A stretch of DNA of 64,000 nucleotides from Gordonia sp. ABSL11-1 (lineage in GTDB: Bacteria > Actinomycetota > Actinomycetes > Mycobacteriales > Mycobacteriaceae), in contig NZ_JASXSI010000006.1 in the NCBI RefSeq assembly GCF_030315685.1, positions 62,001 through 126,000 on the forward strand. The letters are read 5' to 3'. Under the pieces are notes generated by a model, which made no database searches, was not told the DNA's origin, and worked only from the letters and a program-made list of their open reading frames with translations. Positions 25,688-33,719 of this stretch are shown here, piece after piece. Within the stretch, counting starts at the first letter, position 1, and every line of letters begins with the position of its first letter. The translations under genes and the position numbers were made by a program.

Positions 25688-26356
25688 ATGGCCTCGAACA
25701 CCACACGACTGCTCCTGTTGGGCACGGTCGCGCTGTTCGAGCCGGTCAACGGCTACCAGATCCGCCGCGAACTGATGTCCTGGCAGGTCGATCGGTGGGC
25801 CAACGTCAATCCGGGGTCGATCTATCACGGGCTGGGTTCGCTGGTGTCCTCCGGCCTCGCGGTTCGGCACGACCTGGCGGACGGCGCACGGGATGTCGCG
25901 GTGTACGAGTTGACCGACGACGGCCACACCGAGTTCCGGCGCCTCCTCACCGACGCGATCGTCACGGTCAATGTGTTCGACCGGCGCGATTTCCACGCGG
26001 CTTTCGGTCTGCTCCCGCTGCTCGAGCCGGAGGCGGCGATCGAGCTGCTCGATCGGCGCCACGCCGCCCTGGCCGCAGCGGTGACCGAGGTCCCCGTCGA
26101 CACCGACCCGGCCGACCACCCGCACGTCCCACCCCACGCGATCCGCGGGATGGCACTGTGGGGCGCCGAGGCGCGCGCCGAACTGGGATGGTTGGCGGAC
26201 GTCGTCGACGATCTGCGGTCGGGCCGACTCGACATCACGTCGAACGGGTGGACGCCGCCGGCCGACGATCCCGGACATCAGATGACCGCCGACCGCGAGC
26301 GCTATCGCGCGATGATCGCGCTGCGGCAGGGCCGGCAGGAGGCTACTTCCCAGTAA
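25688..26356 (+). CDS. PadR-family transcriptional regulator
   Basis: A 222-residue PadR regulator. The N-terminal winged helix (residues 1-85) includes LLLGTVALFEPVNGYQIRREL and NPGSIYHGLGSLVSSGL, the typical PadR recognition helix and start of the wing. The C-terminal part is a helical dimerisation and ligand-sensing domain, longer than in minimal PadR proteins. It diverges from drrAB, whose control region carries a palindrome, and is 51 bp upstream of the second KAS III gene on the same strand. It probably represses the exporter, perhaps in response to its substrate. Confidence 0.87.
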   Translation: MASNTTRLLLLGTVALFEPVNGYQIRRELMSWQVDRWANVNPGSIYHGLGSLVSSGLAVRHDLADGARDVAVYELTDDGHTEFRRLLTDAIVTVNVFDRRDFHAAFGLLPLLEPEAAIELLDRRHAALAAAVTEVPVDTDPADHPHVPPHAIRGMALWGAEARAELGWLADVVDDLRSGRLDITSNGWTPPADDPGHQMTADRERYRAMIALRQGRQEATSQ

Positions 26357-26407
26357 GCCGTCGATGTGAGACGGTCTATGGCGGGTCGCATAGTGAAAGG
26401 GACACTC

Positions 26408-27424
26408 ATGGCTGTGATTGCGGATTCTGCCGGGATCAACAACATCGGCATGCTCAGCATCGGTGCGTACCGACCGGAGCGGGTCGTCACCAACGAGGAG
26501 ATCTGCGAGAACATCGACTCGTCGGATGAGTGGATCTACACGCGGACCGGCATCAAGACCAGGAGATTCGCCCGCCGCGACGAGGACGTCACCCAGATGG
26601 CCGTCGCCGCCGGACGCAAGGCGATCGCCAACGCCCTTCTCTCGGGCACCGACATCGACGCCGTCATCTTGGCGACCAACACCCATCTGCTGCTGACTCC
26701 CGCCGGCGCGACCAAGGTCGCCACCGAACTGGGCGCCAACGGCGTCCCCGCGTTCGACGTCACCGTCGGTTGCGCGGGCTTCGGCTACGGCATGGCACTC
26801 GCATCGGACATGGTCCGCGGCGGCAGCGCGACCCACGTGCTGGTCATCGGCGCCGAACAGCTGTCGGTCGCGCTCGACATGACCGACCGCACCAACTGCT
26901 TCATCTTCGGCGACGGCGCCGGCGCGGTCGTCGTCGGACCGACGGAGGATCAGCAACTCGGCCCGGTCATCTGGGGCAGTGACGGCTCGCAGTTCAACGC
27001 CATCCGGCAGGACATCGACTGGGTCACCTTCCTCGACGGCGACCGCGTCCATCGCCCGTATCTGCGTCTCGAGGGGACCGCGGTGTTCCGTTGGGCCGCG
27101 TTCGAGATGGGCAAGGTCGCGCAGCGCGCGCTCGACGCCGCGAAGATCGGTGCCGAGGACCTCGACGTCTTCGTGCCGCACCAGGCCAACACCCGTATCA
27201 ACGACCTGCTCGCCAAGAACCTGAAGCTCCGCGAAGGTGTGCCCGTCGCGAACGACATCGAGCACACCGGCAACACGTCGGCCGCCTCCATCCCGCTGGC
27301 CATGGAGGACCTGCTGTCGACGGGAACGGCGAAGCCGGGCGACACCGCCCTCCTCCTCGGTTACGGCGCGGGCCTCAGCTACGCGTCGCAGGTCGTCACG
27401 ATGCCGCCGCTTCCGTTCGAGTAG
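26408..27424 (+). CDS. fabH: Beta-ketoacyl-ACP synthase III-like enzyme (paralogue 2)
   Basis: A 338-residue KAS III with catalytic Cys122 ([10 protein letters not shown]), His258 (VPHQANTRI) and Asn289 ([10 protein letters not shown]), and the FabH-like opening [15 protein letters not shown] plus SSDEWI. Paralogue 1 at 22569 shares the C-terminal blocks almost word for word ([29 protein letters not shown]). The start ATG at 26408 follows GAAAGGGA. It is probably transcribed with the PadR gene. One of the two paralogues may be the housekeeping FabH and the other specialised; the sequence alone does not say which. Confidence 0.88.
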   Translation: MAVIADSAGINNIGMLSIGAYRPERVVTNEEICENIDSSDEWIYTRTGIKTRRFARRDEDVTQMAVAAGRKAIANALLSGTDIDAVILATNTHLLLTPAGATKVATELGANGVPAFDVTVGCAGFGYGMALASDMVRGGSATHVLVIGAEQLSVALDMTDRTNCFIFGDGAGAVVVGPTEDQQLGPVIWGSDGSQFNAIRQDIDWVTFLDGDRVHRPYLRLEGTAVFRWAAFEMGKVAQRALDAAKIGAEDLDVFVPHQANTRINDLLAKNLKLREGVPVANDIEHTGNTSAASIPLAMEDLLSTGTAKPGDTALLLGYGAGLSYASQVVTMPPLPFE

Positions 27425-27441
27425 AGGGTCGTTCTGAGTCG

Positions 27442-27482
27442 AGGTTGAAGGCTGTGCCGGTTGCCGGTGCAGCCTTCAACCT
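27442..27482. repeat. Palindrome at the 3' end of the DUF559 gene
   Basis: AGGTTGAAGGCTG pairs with CAGCCTTCAACCT; with inner pairs (two of them G-T) the stem reaches 19 bp around a 3-nt loop. The stop codon of the DUF559 gene lies in the right arm. The left-arm block GTTGAAGGCTGTGCCG matches 14 of 16 bases in the palindrome at 28393. It also sits in the convergent gap after a KAS III gene and may terminate both, though no T-run follows. Confidence 0.65.
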
Positions 27483-28345
27483 ATGACCGCGCGGACCTGA
27501 GCCACCACATGATCACCACGGGTGGTGAGGTCGTCCCATGTGAAGTTGAGAACGATCCATCCAGCAGCAATCCATGCATTCCTCTTGGTGCGGTCGCGTT
27601 GGAACGTCTTCGCATCGCGGTGGTACGAGAAACCGTCGATCTCGACGATGACCTTCTCCGCGTCGAACACGAAGTCCGCAAGGTGATCGCACACAGTCTC
27701 GTTCGCGACCCATCCCGCGATGTCGGCACCACGGAACAACGCGACCGTCCGACGTTCGGCTTCAGAACGCGCCCCGGATTCCAGGGCGGACAAGCGAGTC
27801 GCCATGGCCACCGCACCGGGTCGTCGGGGATATCTCTCGTGTGCCGCGACCAGCTCCTGCAAGGTGACCCGCTTCTTCAGCAGCGCATCGTCGAGGACCT
27901 TCGGCCCGATCTCGTGCGCCGCCTCGAGCACGGTGAGTGGGACACCAGTCACCCGGAGGCCGGCCACCTCGGAGATGTCCTGGGCATCCAGCACGCGATG
28001 AATGACCCGGGTGCCTCCTGCCGTCCTGGGGTGTCGCCCCCACGTGTCCGTCACCACCGAGATCGTCGGTGGGAACGCGTCGACGAGCTCCTGCCACCAT
28101 GCGCCTGCGCCACCGGCCAGGGTGGCTTCCGGGCTCACCGTGAGGGTGGAGATCCGAACGCGACCACGTAGCGTTCGCAGGTGGTTCGCAGCGAGAAACA
28201 CTCCGACCGCCAGACGGATCCATGCGCCAGATGTCACCCGACGCTGGATACCGGAACGACTCATCCCGCAGGCGAGCGCTTGCGCGGTCGTGATCACGCC
28301 ATCGTGAGACGCGAGGAAATCGTCGACCAACTGTCTGACCTTCAC
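27476..28345 (-). CDS. DUF559 (Vsr-like nuclease fold) protein with AbiEi-type N-terminal domain
   Basis: About 289 residues. The N-terminal part (GVITTAQALACGMSRSGIQRRVTSGAWIRLAVGVFL) is the winged-helix seen in AbiEi antitoxin-like proteins. The C-terminal 75 residues match DUF559, a PD-(D/E)XK relative of Vsr endonucleases: ADFVFDAEKVIVEIDG, then YHRD and a Lys/Arg-rich helix, and AAGWIVLNFTWDDL. Such two-domain proteins are numerous in actinobacteria and their function is not established. No toxin gene is adjacent. GTG 28345 is taken as start (28381 also possible); neither has a good ribosome site. Two related palindromes bracket the gene. Confidence 0.8.
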   Translation of the reverse strand: MKVRQLVDDFLASHDGVITTAQALACGMSRSGIQRRVTSGAWIRLAVGVFLAANHLRTLRGRVRISTLTVSPEATLAGGAGAWWQELVDAFPPTISVVTDTWGRHPRTAGGTRVIHRVLDAQDISEVAGLRVTGVPLTVLEAAHEIGPKVLDDALLKKRVTLQELVAAHERYPRRPGAVAMATRLSALESGARSEAERRTVALFRGADIAGWVANETVCDHLADFVFDAEKVIVEIDGFSYHRDAKTFQRDRTKRNAWIAAGWIVLNFTWDDLTTRGDHVVAQVRAVIG

Positions 28346-28392
28346 ATCGATTCGACGCGGTGGCGCAGTCTTCGGTTCCACCTCGACCAACT

Positions 28393-28429
28393 GTTGAATC
28401 CTGTGCCGAAAACCGGCACAGGATTCAAC
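28393..28429. repeat. Palindrome at the 5' side of the DUF559 gene
   Basis: A perfect 16-bp inverted repeat, GTTGAATCCTGTGCCG at 28393-28408 and CGGCACAGGATTCAAC at 28414-28429, with a 5-nt spacer. It lies between the divergent DUF559 and prfC genes, where a terminator is not expected. The left arm differs at only two of 16 positions from the block in the palindrome at the gene's other end. Confidence 0.75.
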
Positions 28430-28477
28430 CTCCGCACGGTTTTGCCCAGTACACGGGCCGACCGGTAGCCTCGTCGG

Positions 28478-30094
28478 GTGAGTTCTGATGCTGCCACCGT
28501 GGGTCGTGAGGTGAAGCGGCGTCGCACCTTCGCCATCATCAGCCACCCGGACGCCGGTAAGTCGACCATGACCGAGGCGCTGGCCCTGCACGCCCGGATG
28601 ATCAGCGAGGCGGGCGCCATCCACGGGAAGGCCGGACGCAAGTCGACGGTGTCGGACTGGATGGAGATGGAGAAGGCGCGCGGGATCTCGGTGAGTTCGA
28701 CCGCCCTGCAGTTCAACTACACCAGCGAGCACGACGGCCCCGACGACGCACCGCACGTCATCAACCTCGTCGACACCCCCGGCCACGCCGACTTCTCCGA
28801 GGACACCTATCGCGTCCTGACCGCGGTCGACGCGGCGGTGATGCTGATCGACGCCGCGAAGGGCCTCGAGCCGCAGACCCTCAAGCTGTTCCAGGTGTGC
28901 CGACACCGGGGCATCCCCGTCATCACGGTCATCAACAAGTGGGACCGGCCCGGCCAGACGCCGCTCGAACTCATCGACGAGATCACCGAGCGGATCGGCC
29001 TCACCCCGACCCCGCTCTATTTCCCGGTCGGCATCGCCGGTGACTTCCGCGGCCTGCTCGATCGTCGCACCGGCGAGTACGTGCACTTCACCCGCACGGC
29101 CGGCGGCGCGAAGGTGGCTCCCGAGGAGATCATGGCCGCCGACGCGGCGGCGGCCCGGGAGGGCGACGAGTGGACCACCGCGCTCGAGGAGAGCGAACTG
29201 CTCACCGAGATGGGCCAGGACCACGATCAGGAGCTGTTCCTCGCCGGCCAGACGTCACCGATGATCTTCGCATCGGCGATGCTCAACTTCGGTGTCCGCC
29301 AACTTCTCGAGACCCTCGTCGAGCTCGCGCCGGCACCCGAGGGACGCGCCGACATCGACGGCACGGTCCGCGAGGTCACCGAACCGTTCAGCGCCGTCGT
29401 GTTCAAGGTGCAGGCCGGGATGGACGCCAGTCATCGAGATCGCTTGGCCTACATGCGGATCGTGTCCGGCGAATTCGAACGCGGCATGGTCGTCACACAT
29501 GCACAGACCGGAAAACCGTTCGCCACCAAGTACGCTCAGGCCGTCTTCGGCCGCGATCGTTCGACCGTGGACCTCGCCTACCCGGGAGACGTCGTCGGCC
29601 TGGTGAACGCGATGGCGCTCGCCCCCGGCGACACCCTGTTCATCGACCCGAAGGTCCAGTACCCGCCGATCCCGTCGTTCGCGCCCGAACACTTCTCGGC
29701 GTTGCGGGTCAATACGGCCGACAAGTACAAGCAGTTCCGCAAGGCGATGGACCAACTCGACAGCGAGGGTGTCGTCCAGGTGCTGCGCAACGACCTGCGC
29801 GGCGACGCATCTCCGGTGCTCGCGGCGGTCGGGCCCATGCAGTTCGAGGTCGTCACCGCACGGATGAAATCCGAGTTCGGCGTGGTCACCACCATCGAGC
29901 CGCTCGGATACTCACTGGCACGCCGCACCGACGCCGACAGCGCCGTCGAACTCGGCCGCCAGCGCGGCGTCGAGGTCTTCACGCGGACCGACGGTGCGCT
30001 GCTCGCACTGTTCAGTGACAAGTGGCGACTGCAGTACGTGGAGAAGGAACATCCCGACCTGACCCTCGAACCCCTTGTCGCAACGGCGGATTGA
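28478..30094 (+). CDS. prfC: Peptide chain release factor 3
   Basis: A 538-residue translational GTPase that recycles RF1/RF2 after termination. G-motifs are clear: SHPDAGKST (residues 21-29), the switch region RGISVSSTALQF, DTPGHADFSEDTYR, NKWD, and the RF3-specific domain 2 and C-terminal sequences (LRVNTADKYKQFRKAMDQL; PMQFEVVTARMKSEFG). The start is the GTG at 28478. prfC is scattered among bacteria and absent from M. tuberculosis as far as I recall, in keeping with its place in an accessory block. The next gene starts 10 bp after its stop. Confidence 0.95.
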   Translation: MSSDAATVGREVKRRRTFAIISHPDAGKSTMTEALALHARMISEAGAIHGKAGRKSTVSDWMEMEKARGISVSSTALQFNYTSEHDGPDDAPHVINLVDTPGHADFSEDTYRVLTAVDAAVMLIDAAKGLEPQTLKLFQVCRHRGIPVITVINKWDRPGQTPLELIDEITERIGLTPTPLYFPVGIAGDFRGLLDRRTGEYVHFTRTAGGAKVAPEEIMAADAAAAREGDEWTTALEESELLTEMGQDHDQELFLAGQTSPMIFASAMLNFGVRQLLETLVELAPAPEGRADIDGTVREVTEPFSAVVFKVQAGMDASHRDRLAYMRIVSGEFERGMVVTHAQTGKPFATKYAQAVFGRDRSTVDLAYPGDVVGLVNAMALAPGDTLFIDPKVQYPPIPSFAPEHFSALRVNTADKYKQFRKAMDQLDSEGVVQVLRNDLRGDASPVLAAVGPMQFEVVTARMKSEFGVVTTIEPLGYSLARRTDADSAVELGRQRGVEVFTRTDGALLALFSDKWRLQYVEKEHPDLTLEPLVATAD

Positions 30095-30104
30095 GAGCCA
30101 GTCC

Positions 30105-30899
30105 GTGCACCGATCGCTGGGTCGCGTCGTCGCACCGGCCGTCGCCCTCGTCGCTCTGACCGGGCTGGCGGCCTGCACCTCGATGGGGCCGGACACGTCG
30201 TCGTCACCGACGTCGTCGGCGGCGCCCACCGAGTCCGCGCGACTCGATGCGGCCGACTGCCGAGACGAACCGTCGCACGGACGCATCGACCGCACCGCCC
30301 ACGGTCTGACCTTCCGGACGGGCGAGATGCGGGTGGCCGTCGGCAGCGGTATGAGCACCGCCCGCGACAACCCGGGCGGCATCTCCACGTCGACCTCCGC
30401 CGACGACGACTCCGCCTGCTTCGGATTCACCAAGTGGGGCAATCCCGATCCCGAGGTGCCGCCCGACAGCCTGCTGTTCGTCTTCCGCGGCCCCGGTACC
30501 GACGGCGCCCAGATCGAGTTCCTCGTCGGCGAACTCACCGGCGGGGTGCTTCCCCCGATCGGGTCGGTCCGTCCGACCGTCGGACCGCTGACCAAGCCGA
30601 TCAACGCGACTGTCGGTGTCTCCGTGGCCGGTTCGTATTATCAGTCCGGCACGTGCCCGCTGAAGATCAGCTCGATGTCGAGCGGCCGGGCGTCGGGTAC
30701 CTTCTCCTGCCCCACGGCGACACGGACCGACGCCAACCCACTGGCTCCCGACGACGACGTCTCCTACGACGCCGACGACTCCACCACCGAATCCACGCCG
30801 CCTGCGGGCAGGCCGTCGAGCAGCGCGACGCCGTCACCGGCGGTCATCGGCCAGCCCACCACGGTGACGCTCACCGGGTTCTTCGTGCTGACTCCCTGA
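30105..30899 (+). CDS. Putative lipoprotein of unknown function
   Basis: About 264 residues. The N-terminal signal (VVAPAVALVALTGLAAC) ends in a lipobox LAAC, followed by a low-complexity Ser/Thr/Pro stretch typical of a cell-wall spacer. The body has four further cysteines that could form disulfides (ADCRDE, SACFGF, TCPLKI, FSCPTA) and a second Ser/Pro-rich linker before the C-terminus TVTLTGFFVLTP. I do not recognise the family. It follows prfC closely and might be co-transcribed. GTG 30105 is chosen; an earlier TTG at 30075 would overlap prfC. Confidence 0.65.
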   Translation: MHRSLGRVVAPAVALVALTGLAACTSMGPDTSSSPTSSAAPTESARLDAADCRDEPSHGRIDRTAHGLTFRTGEMRVAVGSGMSTARDNPGGISTSTSADDDSACFGFTKWGNPDPEVPPDSLLFVFRGPGTDGAQIEFLVGELTGGVLPPIGSVRPTVGPLTKPINATVGVSVAGSYYQSGTCPLKISSMSSGRASGTFSCPTATRTDANPLAPDDDVSYDADDSTTESTPPAGRPSSSATPSPAVIGQPTTVTLTGFFVLTP

Positions 30900-30923
30900 C
30901 GGCGTCTGCTGTGCTCGACCCGC

Positions 30924-31934
30924 TCAGGCCGTCGTCACGCCGACGATCCGTGCCACGACCTCCGGGTCGACATCGTCGATCGACGACGGCTCGAACGCGG
31001 GCTTGCGATCCTTGTCGACGAGGACGGCGCGGACCCCCTCGGCGAAGTCGTGGGTTGCGGTGATCTCTTCGGCCGCATGCAGTTCGCGGTCGAAGCAGTC
31101 GTCGAGCACCGATCGCGCGCCGGCCTCGAGCATCGCGGCGGTGACCCACAGGCTGGTCGGCGACGCCTTCTCGATCTGATCGACCGCGGCGGCCGCCCAG
31201 TCGTCGCCGACGGCGCCACGCAGTCCGCCGACGATGGCCGAGACATTCGTGTCGGCGAAGTACTCACCGATCTTACGTAGCGGCAGTTCGGTTCCGGGCC
31301 GGTCGCGAAAGTCGCCGAGAACCTCGACAAGCGGTGTGCCTAAACGTAACTGCTCGATGACCGACCCGATGTACGCCGAACCGACGAAATGGGTCGCCAT
31401 CCCGATCTCGACGGCATCGGCGCCGCGGATTCGGGAACCGGTCAGTCCGAGCCACATACCGACGCCCTCGGGCAGTCGCGGCAGGAAGTACGTCGACCCG
31501 ATGTCGGGGAAGAATCCGATCGCGGTCTCCGGCATGGCGATCAGTGCCCGTTCGGTGACGATGCGCACCTCACCGTGGACGCTGATGCCGAGACCGCCAC
31601 CCATCGCAGCGCCGTCGATCACCGAGATGTACGGCTTCGGATAGTTCGCGACGAGCTGATCGAGGCGGTACTCACTCATGAAGTAGTGCCCGACGGCGCG
31701 CCGGTCCCCGGCGACGGCGTGCTCGCGGATCGCCCGGATGTCGCCGCCCGCGCAGAACGCCCGATCGCTCGCGCTCGTCACGAGCACGGTCTCGATCGAG
31801 TCGTCATCGGCCCAGTCCTCGAGGGTCCGGTGCATGTCGTCGATCATCGTCTGATCGAGCGCGTTGAGGGCTGCGGGGCGGTCGAGGACGATCTCCCCGA
31901 CACCGTTGATGACCGAAGTCCGTAGGAACGACAT
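30924..31934 (-). CDS. 3-hydroxyisobutyryl-CoA hydrolase / enoyl-CoA hydratase-family protein
   Basis: A 336-residue crotonase-fold enzyme. The oxyanion-hole segments are FCAGGDIRAI and DGAAMGGGLGIS; the Glu and Asp expected for 3-hydroxyisobutyryl-CoA hydrolase appear in AMPETAIGFFPDIGSTYFLP. The length, longer than simple enoyl-CoA hydratases, and the C-terminal HIBCH-like region (EEITATHDFAEGVRAVLVDKDRKPAF) support assignment to valine breakdown. The ATG at 31934 is used, since the open frame upstream lacks similarity. Convergent with the lipoprotein gene; other valine-pathway genes are not present nearby. Confidence 0.87.
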   Translation of the reverse strand: MSFLRTSVINGVGEIVLDRPAALNALDQTMIDDMHRTLEDWADDDSIETVLVTSASDRAFCAGGDIRAIREHAVAGDRRAVGHYFMSEYRLDQLVANYPKPYISVIDGAAMGGGLGISVHGEVRIVTERALIAMPETAIGFFPDIGSTYFLPRLPEGVGMWLGLTGSRIRGADAVEIGMATHFVGSAYIGSVIEQLRLGTPLVEVLGDFRDRPGTELPLRKIGEYFADTNVSAIVGGLRGAVGDDWAAAAVDQIEKASPTSLWVTAAMLEAGARSVLDDCFDRELHAAEEITATHDFAEGVRAVLVDKDRKPAFEPSSIDDVDPEVVARIVGVTTA

Positions 31935-32027
31935 GGGGCCACGGTAGCGGCCGGGAAAACGGGTGGCACTCCCGCCCGCGGAGGAGTTACCGTGGACGTC
32001 GGTCGGCACGGTCCGGCACCCATCGTC

Positions 32028-32060
32028 GTGAGGAGTGATGTCGCAGTCATGAACATCTGA
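32028..32060 (+). CDS. Predicted leader peptide upstream of the ABC-F gene
   Basis: GTG at 32028 opens a 10-codon frame, MRSDVAVMNI, ending at 32060. Two alternatives overlap it: MSQS (32038-32052), placed just after AGGAG, and MNI (32049-32060), which would couple through ATGA. The end of the frame covers the CTGAGGT that can pair with the ABC-F ribosome site. None has a perfectly spaced ribosome site, so translation is a prediction. Confidence 0.3.
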   Translation: MRSDVAVMNI

Positions 32061-32122
32061 GGTCGGTTCACCGCCGTTGCGCGCGTTCCTGCAGCCACGG
32101 CGACCGTTACACACCTCAGGAG
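32056..32122 (+). promoter_or_regulatory. Structured leader that can mask the ABC-F ribosome-binding site (putative attenuator)
   Basis: CTGAGGT (32057-32063) can pair with ACCTCAG (32113-32119), which overlaps the Shine-Dalgarno AGGAG at 32118-32122 of the ABC-F gene. Between the arms CGCCGT (32072-32077) pairs with ACGGCG (32097-32102). A ribosome paused on the overlapping mini-ORF would cover the left arm and free the ribosome site, the logic of drug-induced translational attenuation known for erm and several ABC-F genes. Confidence 0.45.
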
Positions 32123-32129
32123 TCGTCTC

Positions 32130-33680
32130 ATGACCGTATCCGCATCCGGCACCGCCTCCACGCCAGCCATCACCCTGTCCGACGTCTCGTTCGGATGGCC
32201 CGACGGCACGGCGGTCTTCGATCACGTCTCGCTCACCGTCCCCGACGCGGTCTGTTCACTCGTCGGTGCCAACGGCGCCGGGAAGAGCACGCTGCTGCGG
32301 CTCGTCTCCGGCGATCTCTCACCGCAGACCGGCAGCGTGTCGGTCCACGGCGACGTCGGACTCGTCGTCCAACACCCGTACGAGAATCCCGACGCGACGA
32401 TGGCCGACGTCCTCGGCATCGGTGCAATCCGTTCCGCGCTCCGCCGGATCGAGGCCGGATCCGTCGACGAAGAGGACTTCGCGGTCGTCGGCGATGACTG
32501 GGACGTCGAGGAACGCTCCGTCGGTCAGCTGTCGGCGCTCGGACTCCCCTCCGACGTGGACCGTCGTGTGGGGTCCCTGTCCGGTGGCGAGGCGACCCTG
32601 TCGGCGATCGTCGCGCAGCTCATCCGCCGACCCGGTGTCCTGTTGCTCGACGAGCCGACCAACAACCTCGACTCCGCGGCGCGTGCACGGCTGTTCGAGG
32701 TCATCGACCGGTTCGCGGGGACTGTCGTCGTGGTCAGTCACGACCTCGAACTGCTCGAGCGGGTCGACGCCACCCTCGAGCTGTACCGCGGCACCATCCG
32801 ATTGTTCGGCGGCCCCTATTCGCGCTACCGGGAGACCGTCGACGCCGAGCAGGCAGCGGCAGAGGCGACCGTCGCCACCGCGGCCAACGACCTCCGCAAG
32901 CAGCGCCGCGAGATGGTCGATGCGCAGATCAAGCTGGATCGACGCGCGCGTACCGCGGCGACCGCGGAACGCGAGAAACGGGTGCCGAAGATCATCGCCC
33001 ACCTCCGACGCGACGCGGCGCAGGTGTCGGCGGGCAAGCTGCGCAACGCCCACCGCGACGACGTCACCGCGGCATCGTCGCGTCTGGACTCGGCTCGCGA
33101 CGACGTGCGTGACGACCGGACAGCCCGGATCATCATGCCCCGACCCGATCTCGCGACCCGAGCCCAGGTCATCGAGGACGACCGGCTGCGGATCGACGGA
33201 CCCGAACGCGTCGCGCTGTCCGGGCGCAACGGGTCCGGGAAGACCACTCTGATCGCCGATCTCCTCCGAGCGGGCCGGGTCGTCGTGCCGTACGCGTATG
33301 TCCCACAGCGGATCACCTTCGCCGATCACACCCGTACGATCGCCGAGGCGCTGACCGACGCCCACCCCGACTCGACGGTCCAGGAGGTGCGGGCGCATCT
33401 GGCACGCTTCCTCTTCCGCGGGAACCGGGCCGATCGGGCGTTGCGTGAGCTGTCCGGCGGCGAGCGCCTTCGCGTCGCGATGGCATCCGCACTGCTCGCC
33501 GATCCGACGCCGAAATTGCTCATTCTCGACGAGCCGACCAACAACCTGGACATCGACACCACAGAGGAGCTGGTGTCGGCCGTGCGATCGTGGTCGGGTG
33601 CGCTGCTGGTGGTCTCTCATGATGCCGGCTTCCTCGATCGGATCGGCATCGAACGGACTGTCGAGATGTCGGCCGACTGA
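32130..33680 (+). CDS. ABC-F ATPase (ribosome-protection/translation-factor type), no. 1
   Basis: A 516-residue protein with two ATPase domains and no membrane part. Domain 1: Walker A GANGAGKST, signature LSGGEATLS, Walker B LLLDEPTNNLD. A charged linker of about 90 residues (DLRKQRREMVDAQIKLDRR onward) follows; then domain 2: GRNGSGKTT, LSGGERLRVA, LILDEPTNNLD. ABC-F proteins act on the ribosome, either as housekeeping factors or by displacing antibiotics. The single-gene setting and leader structure favour an antibiotic-responsive role, which remains inference. Ribosome site AGGAG is 7 bases before the ATG. Confidence 0.85.
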   Translation: MTVSASGTASTPAITLSDVSFGWPDGTAVFDHVSLTVPDAVCSLVGANGAGKSTLLRLVSGDLSPQTGSVSVHGDVGLVVQHPYENPDATMADVLGIGAIRSALRRIEAGSVDEEDFAVVGDDWDVEERSVGQLSALGLPSDVDRRVGSLSGGEATLSAIVAQLIRRPGVLLLDEPTNNLDSAARARLFEVIDRFAGTVVVVSHDLELLERVDATLELYRGTIRLFGGPYSRYRETVDAEQAAAEATVATAANDLRKQRREMVDAQIKLDRRARTAATAEREKRVPKIIAHLRRDAAQVSAGKLRNAHRDDVTAASSRLDSARDDVRDDRTARIIMPRPDLATRAQVIEDDRLRIDGPERVALSGRNGSGKTTLIADLLRAGRVVVPYAYVPQRITFADHTRTIAEALTDAHPDSTVQEVRAHLARFLFRGNRADRALRELSGGERLRVAMASALLADPTPKLLILDEPTNNLDIDTTEELVSAVRSWSGALLVVSHDAGFLDRIGIERTVEMSAD

Positions 33681-33719
33681 CCGCGACAACACACCGTCGG
33701 CCGGGCATACTGACATCCG

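Noticed and set aside
27476..28345. Toxin-antitoxin operon call based on the AbiEi-like domain.
   Set aside because: No AbiEii-type nucleotidyltransferase toxin gene is adjacent; the C-terminal half is DUF559, so it is not a standard AbiE antitoxin.
28346..29224. Upstream extension of the DUF559 frame, giving a 582-residue protein.
   Set aside because: The extra part is antisense to prfC and shows no similarity to anything; the AbiEi-like domain starts right after 28345.
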